64,000 nt of DNA from assembly GCA_022791685.1 (NCBI GenBank), contig JAAVZO010000038.1, positions 1 through 64,000 on the forward strand. The letters run 5' to 3'. This DNA comes from Clostridiales bacterium. GTDB lineage: Bacteria; Bacillota; Clostridia; Oscillospirales; CAG-272. The notes under the pieces were generated by a model. The model was given only the letters and a program-made list of their open reading frames with translations, was not told the DNA's origin and did no database searches. The first letter of the stretch is position 1. Every line of letters starts with the position of its first letter. A program made the position numbers and the translations under genes. Shown in pieces: positions 45,483-55,213 of this stretch.

Positions 45483-46337
45483 ATGAACATTTATCAAACT
45501 AATGACAGCCTGCGTCTCGACATTGCCCGACGCAAGATCGACTGTCACACGCACATCTACAACGCTCGAATACGGGACGAGTATTTCAGCAGAACTACCG
45601 GCTACGCGCTGGTCATGCAGCTGCCTGAGCGCATTCTTGAAAACCCCGACTGTGTCAAAACCGTAATGGAGGACAGCCGGCTGTTTCTTAACCCCTGTAT
45701 CGACTTGAAGTCGCCGATCGCACCGCAGCTTGAGGTGATCGGAAGCAATCTCGAGGCCTGGAAGGTCGTCGGATTGAAAATTTATCTCTCATATCAGGCT
45801 GCAAAGGCAAATGACCCTCCTCTCTACAAAATATACGAATTCGCACAAAAGCATAAGCTTTCAGTAACATTCCACACCGGACTCTGCTCGTTGGTACTTC
45901 CATCAGACAACGACATCGAGGGTTCGAACGCGATATACGTCGCCAAAGCCGCTGAGGACTTCCCCGACGTGAACTTCATAATCGCACACATGGACGACCC
46001 GCGCTTCGACGACTGCATGAAAATCGTCGCTGAGCACAATAATATATACACCGATTTCTCAGGTGCATATGAGACCGGCACAAAGGAAGGAAACGATGTC
46101 GACGGAGCTATAGCGACCTTCGGCGCAGCCATCCACTCCCAGCCGGGCACTGAATACAAGATACTCTACGGCACCGACTTCTGTCCGCCGATAAATCTCG
46201 CGCAGCTTGAAGAATACGATTACAGTATCGAAAAGATATTCCCAGAGGAAGTATTCGATTTGATATACTACAAAAACTGCCTGCGCGCATTTCCAAAATT
46301 AAATACATATTTGAATGAAAGTGAATTTCAGAAATGA
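45483..46337 (+). CDS. Amidohydrolase family protein
   Basis: 284 residues of the Amidohydro_2 (TIM barrel) type. The first metal motif is DCHTHIY (residues 19-25), followed by TFHTGL near 130, IIAHMDDPRF near 159, and the late Asp in LYGTDFCPP near 237. These ligands suit a mononuclear metal hydrolase or decarboxylase. The substrate is unknown. AGGAGAAGG precedes the ATG. Its end overlaps the PnuC-like gene by four bases. Confidence 0.85.
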   Translation: MNIYQTNDSLRLDIARRKIDCHTHIYNARIRDEYFSRTTGYALVMQLPERILENPDCVKTVMEDSRLFLNPCIDLKSPIAPQLEVIGSNLEAWKVVGLKIYLSYQAAKANDPPLYKIYEFAQKHKLSVTFHTGLCSLVLPSDNDIEGSNAIYVAKAAEDFPDVNFIIAHMDDPRFDDCMKIVAEHNNIYTDFSGAYETGTKEGNDVDGAIATFGAAIHSQPGTEYKILYGTDFCPPINLAQLEEYDYSIEKIFPEEVFDLIYYKNCLRAFPKLNTYLNESEFQK

Positions 46338-47062
46338 AAAAGTTTCTTAAATCCTTTACGCCGTATCAGATAACATATCTGGTCGTAGTATTTGTAATGA
46401 CTGCGCTGTTTATTATCATAATGCCGGAAAATATGCTCGACGATATGTCGAATCCGTTTGTAGTCGTCTGCTCAGTAATAGCGACTCTCGCGAATCCGGT
46501 CTGTGAACTGCTGATCTCAAAGCAGAGCAAGTGGAATTTCGTCGTTGACGCATTCCTCATAGAAATTCCTGAGCTCATCATCTGCATCGCGCTCGGCTGG
46601 TACACAATTGCAATTGTCACCATGCTGTTCTGGATCCCGATAGATGTTGTAAGCTTTATCAAGTGGAGACACCATCCTGACGAGGAAGAAGAAGAGCTGA
46701 CAGTTGTAAAACGCCTCACTGTTAAGCAGGATATCCTTGTCGTACTTGCGATAATCGCATTTGGCTTTGGTGTTGGTCAGCTTATCTCCATGCTTCCGGG
46801 CGCGGCTGACTCGTACCTCGACGCACTGTCCGCTGCATGTGGTATGGCGAACGGTATACTGCTGCTGCTCCGCTTCAACGAGCAGTGGTACGCATGGTTT
46901 ATGACGCTGATATTGTACACGATACTGTACATCACATCCGGCTCGTACATAATGCTCATCACTGTAGCTGCTATGTTCGTCAACACCTGCTACGGTTTCG
47001 GAAAGTGGCTGATTTACACAAAGAAGCACGCGAACGCCGATACAGTCAAGCAATCTGAATAA
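46334..47062 (+). CDS. PnuC-like nicotinamide riboside/mononucleotide transporter
   Basis: 242 residues with seven or eight hydrophobic helices. The segments YLDALSAACGMANGILLLLRFNEQWYAW (quoted in parts) match the PnuC family region that normally reads WxxW with a conserved Asn. PnuC proteins take up nicotinamide riboside for NAD synthesis. The match is recognisable but not close, so other small vitamin or nucleoside substrates are possible. The ATGA overlap couples it to the amidohydrolase, which may act on its substrate. Confidence 0.7.
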   Translation: MKKFLKSFTPYQITYLVVVFVMTALFIIIMPENMLDDMSNPFVVVCSVIATLANPVCELLISKQSKWNFVVDAFLIEIPELIICIALGWYTIAIVTMLFWIPIDVVSFIKWRHHPDEEEEELTVVKRLTVKQDILVVLAIIAFGFGVGQLISMLPGAADSYLDALSAACGMANGILLLLRFNEQWYAWFMTLILYTILYITSGSYIMLITVAAMFVNTCYGFGKWLIYTKKHANADTVKQSE

Positions 47063-47074
47063 GTGCTGCTGAAT

Positions 47075-47110
47075 AAAAAAATCCTGTCGTTAAAACGACA
47101 GGATTTTTTT
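47075..47110. terminator. Bidirectional terminator
   Basis: A 17-bp perfect stem (47075-47091 with 47094-47110) with A- and T-runs at its ends, serving the PnuC-like gene and the last gene of the pilus operon. Confidence 0.88.
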
Positions 47111-47121
47111 ATTAGATTTTT

Positions 47122-47754
47122 TCACAGCTCAACACGCTTACAGCGTATAGTCAGCCGCTCACGTCCGGTGTAAGTGCAGGTGAACAGCGTCATATCCCAA
47201 TCGCCCGACAGCATTTCGTCGACAGCCGAGCCGTCGAGTATCTCGATCTCCGACACCATGTAAACAATATCCACACCATCCATATCAGTAAATCGCAGTA
47301 CATCCCCGACCTGCAACAAATCCAGTCTGCCAAAATGCCGCTTATAGTCGTGTCCTGCGATGACCAAGTCGTTGCTCTTATACGAGCCCGCCATTCTGCA
47401 CGGCGCTAACTTCAGTCCAGCATTGTCAAGCTCCGAGCGTATCGGAAGTTCAAGCTCGAGCACCGGTATTGTCAGACATCCGATATACCCGCTGTCGTTT
47501 ATTTTTACTACCGTCATCTCCTGCGCCGCTTCGACAGCTATCTCGTCGAACGGATTTATATGCTCAGTCTCGACCGGTCCAAGCTCCGCCTTCTGCATAT
47601 TCTCAGCGATAGCCCCACGAACCTCCGGCAGCAGAGCCTCGACCGACTTCCCCGCGGTATCTTCTTCATGGCGGTTATAAACAAGCAGAAGCAGTGCTGA
47701 AATGATCAGCACCGCTCCTAAGATCATACAGGAAATTCCGATTTTACTTCGCAT
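47122..47754 (-). CDS. Sortase, last gene of the pilus operon
   Basis: 210 residues from ATG 47754 (GGAAAGAAG upstream), overlapping the minor pilin gene by 11 bases. An N-terminal membrane helix (about 6-26) precedes the sortase barrel, with His in VIAGHDYKRHF, Cys in TLFTCTYTG and Arg in RLTIRCKR. It is shorter than the class C enzyme at 48884 and lacks its C-terminal helix. It may be a housekeeping-type sortase attaching the base pilin to the wall; the class is not certain. Confidence 0.88.
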   Translation of the reverse strand: MRSKIGISCMILGAVLIISALLLLVYNRHEEDTAGKSVEALLPEVRGAIAENMQKAELGPVETEHINPFDEIAVEAAQEMTVVKINDSGYIGCLTIPVLELELPIRSELDNAGLKLAPCRMAGSYKSNDLVIAGHDYKRHFGRLDLLQVGDVLRFTDMDGVDIVYMVSEIEILDGSAVDEMLSGDWDMTLFTCTYTGRERLTIRCKRVEL

Positions 47755-48871
47755 GATCGTTCTTCTTTCCAATAAACATCACTGCCCAGCCAGCCATGAA
47801 CAGTGCAACTCCGACAACAGCTAAAATCGGAACGAGCCATCTCAGTTGTCCGGTCTGCGGAAGCCCAGGATCATCGGGGTCGTCGGGAATCGTTACAAGC
47901 GGAACTGTATCGTCCGGAATGTCAGGTATCGTCTCATCTGGTTCGGTCGTACTTTCCTCGGGCAATGTTGTAGAGTCGTCTGGCTCAGTTGTACTATCGT
48001 CCGGCTCTGTAGTCGTATCAGACTCAGATGTTGTCTCATCCGGCGGCGGAGGCGGCGGTGGGGGAGGAGGGGGTGGCGGCGGCATTTCAGTGTTCGTTAT
48101 AGTAAACGTAGCACCGGCGCTCGAATAGCTAACTTCATACCCGTTCGGCACCTCGATTTCGGCTATGCTCCAGCGATAACGCGCGTCAAGGTCGTTCCAG
48201 CTATGTACCCAGTCGTTGTACTCGTCAAGTATCACGCTGTCGTAAAGCTCGCCGTCACGCAGCAGCGCTACCTCGACACACGCCGGACGATTATCTCCGG
48301 TATCCTTCCACACTTTCTTGACAGACACGCGTGTCAGCTCAGGCAGAACTATAGTCGGACGTGCCTGCGCCTTTGGGCTCGCATCCACGTCATAATCCCA
48401 GCCTGTACCTTCAGCATTCGTCATAGGAACGGATACAATAAACGGCGCTATCGGATAGTAACCGGACGCGCTTCCCTCCTGTACTATAAGATAAAGTCCA
48501 AGCGACAGCTCATCGAACACGATCGTATCGCCCGATTTCACCGTACCTGATATTTTATTATTCGCTGCATATGCCGCCAAGTGCTCAGCGAGCCCCTCGG
48601 CATTGAGGTCATCAAGACTTATCCCACAGTCAGCGAATTCATCGGTGAACTGATACGCAAGATTTGCCCCGCGTTCGATGTCCGCTACCTTATAAAGACT
48701 AAGCGTTACACCGCGTATCACCTCGTGCTCACCGGAACTGTCACGCAGCGTTATCGAGATCGAACCGCTACGGCTGTAGTCGAGATTACCGGAAGCTTCA
48801 GCGGCAATAGCCGACGAAAGCGTGCATATCATAACCAGAGTCAGAATAATTGAAATAAGACTTCGTTTCAA
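47744..48871 (-). CDS. Minor (base) pilin with LPQTG signal and Cna-B domain
   Basis: 375 residues: a signal peptide (1-24), an N-terminal pilin domain (about 30-170), and a Cna B-type domain (about 175-260; VSVKKVWKDTGDNRP). A run of 14 prolines follows, then acidic PDDSTTE-type repeats and an LPQTG signal near 337 with a membrane helix and basic tail. The proline and acidic repeats look like a wall-spanning stalk, which suits the anchoring base subunit. The G/C-rich repeat DNA encoding the prolines is prone to slippage. Confidence 0.88.
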   Translation of the reverse strand: MKRSLISIILTLVMICTLSSAIAAEASGNLDYSRSGSISITLRDSSGEHEVIRGVTLSLYKVADIERGANLAYQFTDEFADCGISLDDLNAEGLAEHLAAYAANNKISGTVKSGDTIVFDELSLGLYLIVQEGSASGYYPIAPFIVSVPMTNAEGTGWDYDVDASPKAQARPTIVLPELTRVSVKKVWKDTGDNRPACVEVALLRDGELYDSVILDEYNDWVHSWNDLDARYRWSIAEIEVPNGYEVSYSSAGATFTITNTEMPPPPPPPPPPPPPPDETTSESDTTTEPDDSTTEPDDSTTLPEESTTEPDETIPDIPDDTVPLVTIPDDPDDPGLPQTGQLRWLVPILAVVGVALFMAGWAVMFIGKKNDHAK

Positions 48872-48883
48872 TTCATTATCCCC

Positions 48884-49702
48884 TCATTTCTTCTTTTTGT
48901 TGTATTTTATCATAAGCCATATCAGCGAGACCATCAGCATAGGCGCTGCGACCGCCGGAGTCACGATTATAGGGTCAATGCGGTACGCCTCGTTCGATAC
49001 GTATATCTTCGGCTTTGGCTTAGCTGTCTCTATCCTCGTTCCACGAACGAGCAGTCGGTGCGAGTTGATGCCATACGGCGTACAGGTCAGCAGCGTGCAG
49101 TAGTCCTCGCCTTCAACAACATACAGCGGGTCAACGTCCTTAGGACCGACGATGAGTATCTGGTCGACCTCATAAGTCAGCACGCGGTCGAGCACGGTTA
49201 TCACAAAGGTGTCGCCGACCTCGAGCCGGTCAAGGTGCGTGAACAGGCTCGCAGACGGCAGTCCGCGGTGCGCAGAGATGACCGAATGCGTGCTCTCACC
49301 GCCGACTGGAAGGCTCGTACCCTGCAAATGTCCAGCCGCAAATGAAAGCACACTGTCGCCCGTTCCATGATAAATCGGCAGCTCAACGCCGATTTTTTCG
49401 ATACTGAGGTAGCCGATGATATTTCGCCCGCCGACGTTCAGCACTTCGCTATAACCCTCGACCTGTCCGTAATTCATCAAAGGAAAAGTGATAGAGCGAA
49501 TGCGCTTGTTATATTCGTCAGCCTTGGCGAACTCGTCGGAGTAATCCTCAGCCGACAGCTCTGAAAGCATTTGTTCATAGTCGACGATCGCGCGGGACTG
49601 TACACGTGAGTTCCAGTAATCACTGATCGCTGGATATAACAGCACGGAGAGACCCACAAAAAAAGCAATAACGAGTAATATACTTGATAGATTACGTTTC
49701 AT
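48884..49702 (-). CDS. Class C sortase (pilus polymerase)
   Basis: 272 residues with an N-terminal and a C-terminal membrane helix, as in pilus-polymerising sortases. The catalytic residues are His145 (SAHRGLP), Cys207 (TLLTCTPYG) and Arg220 (RLLVRGTR). The enzyme joins pilins through an LPXTG threonine and a lysine. It lies between the major pilin gene (88 bases upstream, with a hairpin at 49744) and the minor pilin gene (12 bases downstream). Confidence 0.95.
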   Translation of the reverse strand: MKRNLSSILLVIAFFVGLSVLLYPAISDYWNSRVQSRAIVDYEQMLSELSAEDYSDEFAKADEYNKRIRSITFPLMNYGQVEGYSEVLNVGGRNIIGYLSIEKIGVELPIYHGTGDSVLSFAAGHLQGTSLPVGGESTHSVISAHRGLPSASLFTHLDRLEVGDTFVITVLDRVLTYEVDQILIVGPKDVDPLYVVEGEDYCTLLTCTPYGINSHRLLVRGTRIETAKPKPKIYVSNEAYRIDPIIVTPAVAAPMLMVSLIWLMIKYNKKKK

Positions 49703-49743
49703 GGGCTTCTCCCTACTGTTAGATTAGGTAAAAATTCACCGAA

Positions 49744-49765
49744 GCGGGGACGGTACCGTCCCCGC
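49744..49765. other. GC-rich palindrome between major pilin and sortase genes
   Basis: GCGGGGACGGT and ACCGTCCCCGC form a perfect palindrome of 22 bases. No U-run follows on the minus strand. In the mRNA it could protect the major pilin 3' end or slow passage into the sortase gene, giving more pilin than enzyme. Confidence 0.55.
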
Positions 49766-49789
49766 CGCGATGTTAAATTTCGCTTGTAA

Positions 49790-51391
49790 TTAGTCGTCGT
49801 TTACAGACATTTTCTTCTTGGTAACAAGCAGTACCACCGAGCCGAGCATGAGAAGTCCGCCGACTACGTAGAAGATGGTTGTACCGATACCACCGGTCGA
49901 AGGAAGCTCTGAACCGGTATTGTTGAGAATGTCAATAGTGTTAGTTTCTGCGCCGTCCTTTTTAATTGTCTTTGTTAAGACAACATTTCCTGTTTCATCA
50001 GTAGTTTCGGTCGAAACGATCTCGATCTTTACAGGTGCAGGAAGCTTATTATATCCGTCAGGAGCTTCGGTCTCATCGAGATAATATATTCCGCTGTCAA
50101 GACCGGAGAGAATGAATTTACCATTATCATCTGTGGTAATTTCATCAGTAGTACCCTCGCCTGCTGTTTTTGTATACTGATATGTAGGAATGCTTGATTC
50201 GCCTTCAGCAGTATCTGTAATTTTCTTGAAATTCAGTACAGTATTGCTCATAGTGCCATCTTCATTTGCAGAATAGAGCTTAAACTTAGCGCCGGAAAGA
50301 GGAGTATTTGCTGCATTGTGCTTCAAAACATCAAATTTCCAAGTGTATGTGTTGGTGTGAGACTTTTCAGTTTCATTCTCATCACCGTACTCGAGGTGAG
50401 CGTCGTTCTCCAGCGGTCCTTCGATATACGACTCAGCAGAAATTTCTGCGCTGTACTTAACTATAATTTTGTCATATGCCTGAAGAGTATCAAGGAAGGA
50501 CTGCTCAAATGCAACTTCAAATGTGCATCCATCTGTTAATTCGCTGCTGCTGAAAGTATAATATGTAACATCATCTGTATTAGTCAATGTTGTAGCAACT
50601 TCATACTGATATTTGTCGTCTTCGCCCTTTACAGGTTGACCGTCCACATATACAGCCTTTTGCAGCATAACAACTACAGAAGTATTGTCAAATATCAAGC
50701 CGCTGTTCATTTTATCATGAACAACGTAATTCTGAGCGCCGTCTTCAACAGTAACATCGATCTGGAAGTTTACAGTATCACCAACGTTACCGTCGCTTGT
50801 CTTTCCCCATTCATCCTTTTCTTCAACAGTCTTATCGATCTTCGGAAGATCGTTCTTTTCATGGACTGTAACATTAGGATTTGTGGTATCAAGAGCACAG
50901 AGCGCACCCAACGACGAATCTACGAGGTAATAACCAAGGTCAAGATTAGAAAATTCTACTGACTTTGTATCTCCCTTTTTCTGACCTTCTCCAATAGTAT
51001 TCTCTATTTCGCCATTATTCGAAATATTATTCTCCTTAGCCCATTTAAGCGCGTCTTTAGCGAAAGCCGCAGCGTCAGCGCCATCTTTCCATGTCACATA
51101 TCCCTCAGAGTCAATGTTGACATATTTCGAACCTAATGTAGGTTCTTCACCTTCACCGGCTGTCGGGAAGAAATCATTCCAAACAGGATTGACCTTGTAG
51201 GAATAAGCATCTTTGACAGTATCATACGATTCCAAATTTAAAATGCGATAAATAGTATACGTAAATCCTACTTTTGCATTGTCAATCGTAATCGTACCCT
51301 TGTCTCCGAATGTGCCACTCGCCGCAAAAGCGACAGTACACATGGTCAGCAGCATAACCACTGACAAAAGAATTGCGAAAAACTTTTTCAT
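49790..51391 (-). CDS. Major pilin (SpaH/EbpB-like), LPSTG anchored
   Basis: 533 residues from ATG 51391 (GAAAGGA upstream). Signal peptide 1-24, an N-terminal domain ending in VHEKNDLPK near residues 192-200, whose lysine is the likely pilin-linkage lysine (usually VYPK), then a middle domain, and a C-terminal Cna-B domain with the E-box YYLDETEAPDGYN near 440. LPSTG follows near 496, with a membrane helix and charged tail. It polymerises into the shaft through the class C sortase. Intramolecular isopeptide bonds are likely. Confidence 0.93.
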   Translation of the reverse strand: MKKFFAILLSVVMLLTMCTVAFAASGTFGDKGTITIDNAKVGFTYTIYRILNLESYDTVKDAYSYKVNPVWNDFFPTAGEGEEPTLGSKYVNIDSEGYVTWKDGADAAAFAKDALKWAKENNISNNGEIENTIGEGQKKGDTKSVEFSNLDLGYYLVDSSLGALCALDTTNPNVTVHEKNDLPKIDKTVEEKDEWGKTSDGNVGDTVNFQIDVTVEDGAQNYVVHDKMNSGLIFDNTSVVVMLQKAVYVDGQPVKGEDDKYQYEVATTLTNTDDVTYYTFSSSELTDGCTFEVAFEQSFLDTLQAYDKIIVKYSAEISAESYIEGPLENDAHLEYGDENETEKSHTNTYTWKFDVLKHNAANTPLSGAKFKLYSANEDGTMSNTVLNFKKITDTAEGESSIPTYQYTKTAGEGTTDEITTDDNGKFILSGLDSGIYYLDETEAPDGYNKLPAPVKIEIVSTETTDETGNVVLTKTIKKDGAETNTIDILNNTGSELPSTGGIGTTIFYVVGGLLMLGSVVLLVTKKKMSVNDD

Positions 51392-51468
51392 ATCGTTTTT
51401 CCTTTCGTAAAATAAAATTTTGTCTTTGGATACATTCCGGCACAAAAGATATTTGCCGCGAGTGGAGG

Positions 51469-54400
51469 CTATTTCGTTTGCCTCCTTTCGCCCTTGCGCC
51501 TCAGTCTGTATCCATATATAAACGGCAAAGCCATCAGCATAATGCCGCTTATTGTATAAATAATTGTTCCCGGACCGCCTGTTGACGGCAGTTCGTAGGT
51601 CGTAACGTTTGTGTAGACTACTTTGACTTCGCCGTTCTTCGTTATGACACCTTCCGCTATAAGCCCATTTGATGATACATATCCGTCTACTGTATTCGAA
51701 GCGCCAAATCCGGGTGACTGGACCTCAGTAATTTTAAACCGCGCTCCAGCTGGCAAATACATGATCTTAATATGCTCACCGGCCTTAAGCTTAAATGACG
51801 TATCACTTATGACACCCATGTCAACATATTCACCGTCGTTTCCAGAATAATGGATATATGACGGATAAATATTCGGCAGCGGATCTCCGTTTTCATCTGT
51901 CAGCTCAATTCTGAACTCAAACTCGATATTATTGAAAGCTTCTGAATTTCCGCCTTCAATGAGCTTGCTTACATCAATCGAGCCAGTTTCACTGTCATTA
52001 GGAACATTAGAAACCGACGGAAGTGTGTAACGCATATAACAGGTCGAACCTGACGCACCGCGTTCAGTGTAGAAGAACTTGAGTCTATACTTGCCGGCTT
52101 TATAGCCGTTGTTGGTAGTTCCATCCTTTGGAATATAGTCCCACAAGTCAACGTACTCACCGACCGCACTATGCACACCGCCGATGTCACATACAAGCTG
52201 CGATTCATTGATGTTTTCAGTTCCATCTGAATTAAGCGGAACAAGATAAACCCACATATCGTCGTCACCAAAGAAGTAATACTGAAGCGGTCCGCAGTAT
52301 TCACCGATAAGCTCGAAATCTACTGCGAAATCAAATCCAAAGAATGAGTTATGAGCTACACCATCGTCTGAATCGGCGAATGGCTTTTCTATATCAGAGC
52401 CGTTATTCTTAGTGTTGTATAAAACTTTTTTGTCATATTGTCCAAATAATGGATCCATTCCATTATACTTTAGATCGTCCAGTGGCCAGAAATTGTTAGT
52501 ATAAATATGATTATACGGAGCTCTATCACCGCATTTTGGATGGTTAAACTTTCTTAAATTATCAAGAACGGTCTCGCCATCTCTCTTTACCGCACTCAGA
52601 GTATATGTATCACCATTTCTCTCGAAATTAAATGAATATCCATTGAGCACAGTTTTTCCTGTTGCGGGTGTATCACCAAACAAACTCGGAGCCACTACAC
52701 CATTTGAAGGCTGTATCAGACCATCTGCACCAAGCTTAGAAGACGCTAATCCAAATGTACATAGCTTATACGAACCACCGGCTCTATTAGCACCATTTAT
52801 CTGATTTCCAAGCCAAGTTATTCCTCCCAAACCCGTGTCAGTGTTAGCATTTCCAAATGCAAACTTTGAACCCGTTCCATTATAGTTGTCTGGAGAATTT
52901 ATACCTTGTGCATTTCCATCTATGTTGGTATAGTTCTTTACACCAGGTGATGACGTGATATTATAATCATAGAAGTTGGCAGGTACATTGACAGTAGTGC
53001 TCTCAGTTGTATCAAATACCAATCTAATTACATCGTCATTTTCTATATAAATATAATTTGGATTACCGGCAGCAGTTTCAGCACGATTAGTGAAGTGAAT
53101 ATCGTTAATATTCGTAATATTACCGAGTGTTCTCTTCTCCCAATCGGCATCAGCGTCCGAATTTTGATCGCCGCCCTTTTTCAATTTCCAGATTTCAACT
53201 AAAATATAGTTTTTATTATTGTTCTGGCTATTAAAGTAAGAAAGATTCGGCGCTTTGAAGAAGTCATAGCCAAGCGGCTCATATATCTCAGTCAAAGTTT
53301 TTGTTCGCAGTGCAGTGCCTTCTGAATCGTCCGGTTTATTTGGATGTGCAGTATCTTTTTCACCTATATAGATTCCTCGTATCTCCGGAACATTATAGTC
53401 GTTCCCTGTTTTACCGTTTTGCGGAAGCATCGCACTATTTGTCCCATTTGTTTTAGACGAGGTATCCATTATCGGAAGGTAGCCGTATTTTTGCAGATCA
53501 CCTACACGTATTTCGCTTTCTACGTATACCTTATTTGCCGCATTAAATGTTGTTCCTTTATTCCATCCATTTTTTTGAAGATTTGCTATGATCTCATCCG
53601 TCGTCTCACGCTTGATCATGTTGAGGTACGCATAATACTGCACCGTGAAATTAGCATTCACGGTTCTTGCCGCACGCATTATAACGTCGTTCGACATAAG
53701 CTGCATCGTTACCGTCGGAACATCTCCTCCAAGCGGAACAAGCACGCTCTCCGATTCAACAAGCTCCTCTTCAACGATCGCAATAGGTGTCAGCACTACG
53801 CCGATCTCAGCTTCAGGCACAGCTTCCTCATGTCGCAGCTCAGCCTCCATCGGCTCGATCACACTGTCCTTCACATGAATCTCAGCCGTTATCCCAAGCG
53901 ATGCTACATCGATCTCCTCACCATCACGATACGCGGCTATATGCTTCGCTATTAGACGCGCATCCGCCTCAATATCAAAGTCATCAGCATAATTCTCTGT
54001 CTGTAAATACTCGTGTAAATCATATACAGTAAGCGTGATACCATCTATCTGCTCTGCGGTATATAGCTTCATCACAAGCTCGTCGTCCTCATAAATAAAC
54101 GAACCATCGTCCATCTGAGTCACACCAGCGACGCTCGGCTGCTTCACTTCAATGAACCCAGCTTCAACACCACGTTCGTATGCTGCCCCAACATTTCCAT
54201 ATGCAATAATGTCAGCACTGCCATACAGCACGCTTAGTGTGCTTACGCTGTCACCGATATCGCCGCCTATCAACATTACATATCCATCAGAATCAACCCC
54301 TGTTACGATTGCAGCGTGATCTATAGCGCCATTTTCATCGAAGTCAATGAATGCAATATCGCCAGCCTTCGGCATATATTCGACCGATTCCGTAAGTCCA

Positions 54401-55191
54401 GCATTCGTCCAATGCTTATACATCGCGTCCGCACCCGAATTGTAAGGTGCAGCTTCGTCTGGAATCCCAGCGTAATTCAAACAGAACGCCACAAACATCG
54501 CGCTCCAATCGCCGTGTGGATTGCCGTACCATTCGCCATAGCGTGTGTATCCGCGATATGTACTGCCGTCCTCAGCAAGACGATAATTCAGCGTACTTTC
54601 CTTGTACCCGAGCTGCGACTCAGCAACAGAAGCAACATCAGCTCCATATTCACCTGTGAGTGATGGAAGTGAAGCCTCCCAATCAGCCGCACTCTCAACA
54701 TCAGCGTTCGGATTAGAGTAGCACTGCATTCCATGATGGTGCTCCTCAATCTCGCAAATGTAGACAATATTATAACACTCATCCGTGTGAATATGCTCAC
54801 CAGAAGCGTCTGAATCAGCTGTCGTAATATCGGAAGTGCCCATATCCGGCTCAAATGTATCATCTGATACAATATTTTCCGAATTTTCTGAATCCGTAGA
54901 TTCAATTGTTCCCTCTGACTCGTAAGTATCGACTTCCGACATTCCTGTCACAACGTCGTCATCCTCATAACCGCAAATGAGAATCTGCTCGCCGATACAC
55001 TCATCAGAGTGCGTATGTTCAATTTTACCGCAGTAGGTGTCGTTTGACATAGTTATTCCGATAAGCCTCAGCCTCCAGAAAACTCCGCCTGCCACGAACA
55101 ATGACAGCACACAAAGAACCGATATCAAGCGCTGCTTCTGCACTTTATCGGCTTTTATTTTTTCAATGTATGCTTTCAGCCCAGTTCTCAT
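51469..55191 (-). CDS. Large pilus tip adhesin with CHAP-like and fibro-slime domains, LPSTG anchored
   Basis: 1240 residues from ATG 55191 (GAGGGA upstream). After an N-terminal membrane/signal helix (about 20-42) come two HTHSDEC-type Cys/His segments and a CHAP-like domain (about 185-335), whose expected nucleophile is replaced (DWSAMFV). A beta-rich middle follows, then a fibro-slime/PA14-like domain (about 890-1060; FFGDDDMWVYL), a DUF7601-like pilin domain and the LPSTG signal near 1200. It is the likely host- or glycan-binding tip. Its wall-hydrolase activity is doubtful. Confidence 0.9.
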   Translation of the reverse strand: MRTGLKAYIEKIKADKVQKQRLISVLCVLSLFVAGGVFWRLRLIGITMSNDTYCGKIEHTHSDECIGEQILICGYEDDDVVTGMSEVDTYESEGTIESTDSENSENIVSDDTFEPDMGTSDITTADSDASGEHIHTDECYNIVYICEIEEHHHGMQCYSNPNADVESAADWEASLPSLTGEYGADVASVAESQLGYKESTLNYRLAEDGSTYRGYTRYGEWYGNPHGDWSAMFVAFCLNYAGIPDEAAPYNSGADAMYKHWTNAGLTESVEYMPKAGDIAFIDFDENGAIDHAAIVTGVDSDGYVMLIGGDIGDSVSTLSVLYGSADIIAYGNVGAAYERGVEAGFIEVKQPSVAGVTQMDDGSFIYEDDELVMKLYTAEQIDGITLTVYDLHEYLQTENYADDFDIEADARLIAKHIAAYRDGEEIDVASLGITAEIHVKDSVIEPMEAELRHEEAVPEAEIGVVLTPIAIVEEELVESESVLVPLGGDVPTVTMQLMSNDVIMRAARTVNANFTVQYYAYLNMIKRETTDEIIANLQKNGWNKGTTFNAANKVYVESEIRVGDLQKYGYLPIMDTSSKTNGTNSAMLPQNGKTGNDYNVPEIRGIYIGEKDTAHPNKPDDSEGTALRTKTLTEIYEPLGYDFFKAPNLSYFNSQNNNKNYILVEIWKLKKGGDQNSDADADWEKRTLGNITNINDIHFTNRAETAAGNPNYIYIENDDVIRLVFDTTESTTVNVPANFYDYNITSSPGVKNYTNIDGNAQGINSPDNYNGTGSKFAFGNANTDTGLGGITWLGNQINGANRAGGSYKLCTFGLASSKLGADGLIQPSNGVVAPSLFGDTPATGKTVLNGYSFNFERNGDTYTLSAVKRDGETVLDNLRKFNHPKCGDRAPYNHIYTNNFWPLDDLKYNGMDPLFGQYDKKVLYNTKNNGSDIEKPFADSDDGVAHNSFFGFDFAVDFELIGEYCGPLQYYFFGDDDMWVYLVPLNSDGTENINESQLVCDIGGVHSAVGEYVDLWDYIPKDGTTNNGYKAGKYRLKFFYTERGASGSTCYMRYTLPSVSNVPNDSETGSIDVSKLIEGGNSEAFNNIEFEFRIELTDENGDPLPNIYPSYIHYSGNDGEYVDMGVISDTSFKLKAGEHIKIMYLPAGARFKITEVQSPGFGASNTVDGYVSSNGLIAEGVITKNGEVKVVYTNVTTYELPSTGGPGTIIYTISGIMLMALPFIYGYRLRRKGERRQTK

Positions 55192-55213
55192 TTCAAATGT
55201 GTCCCTCAATAAA

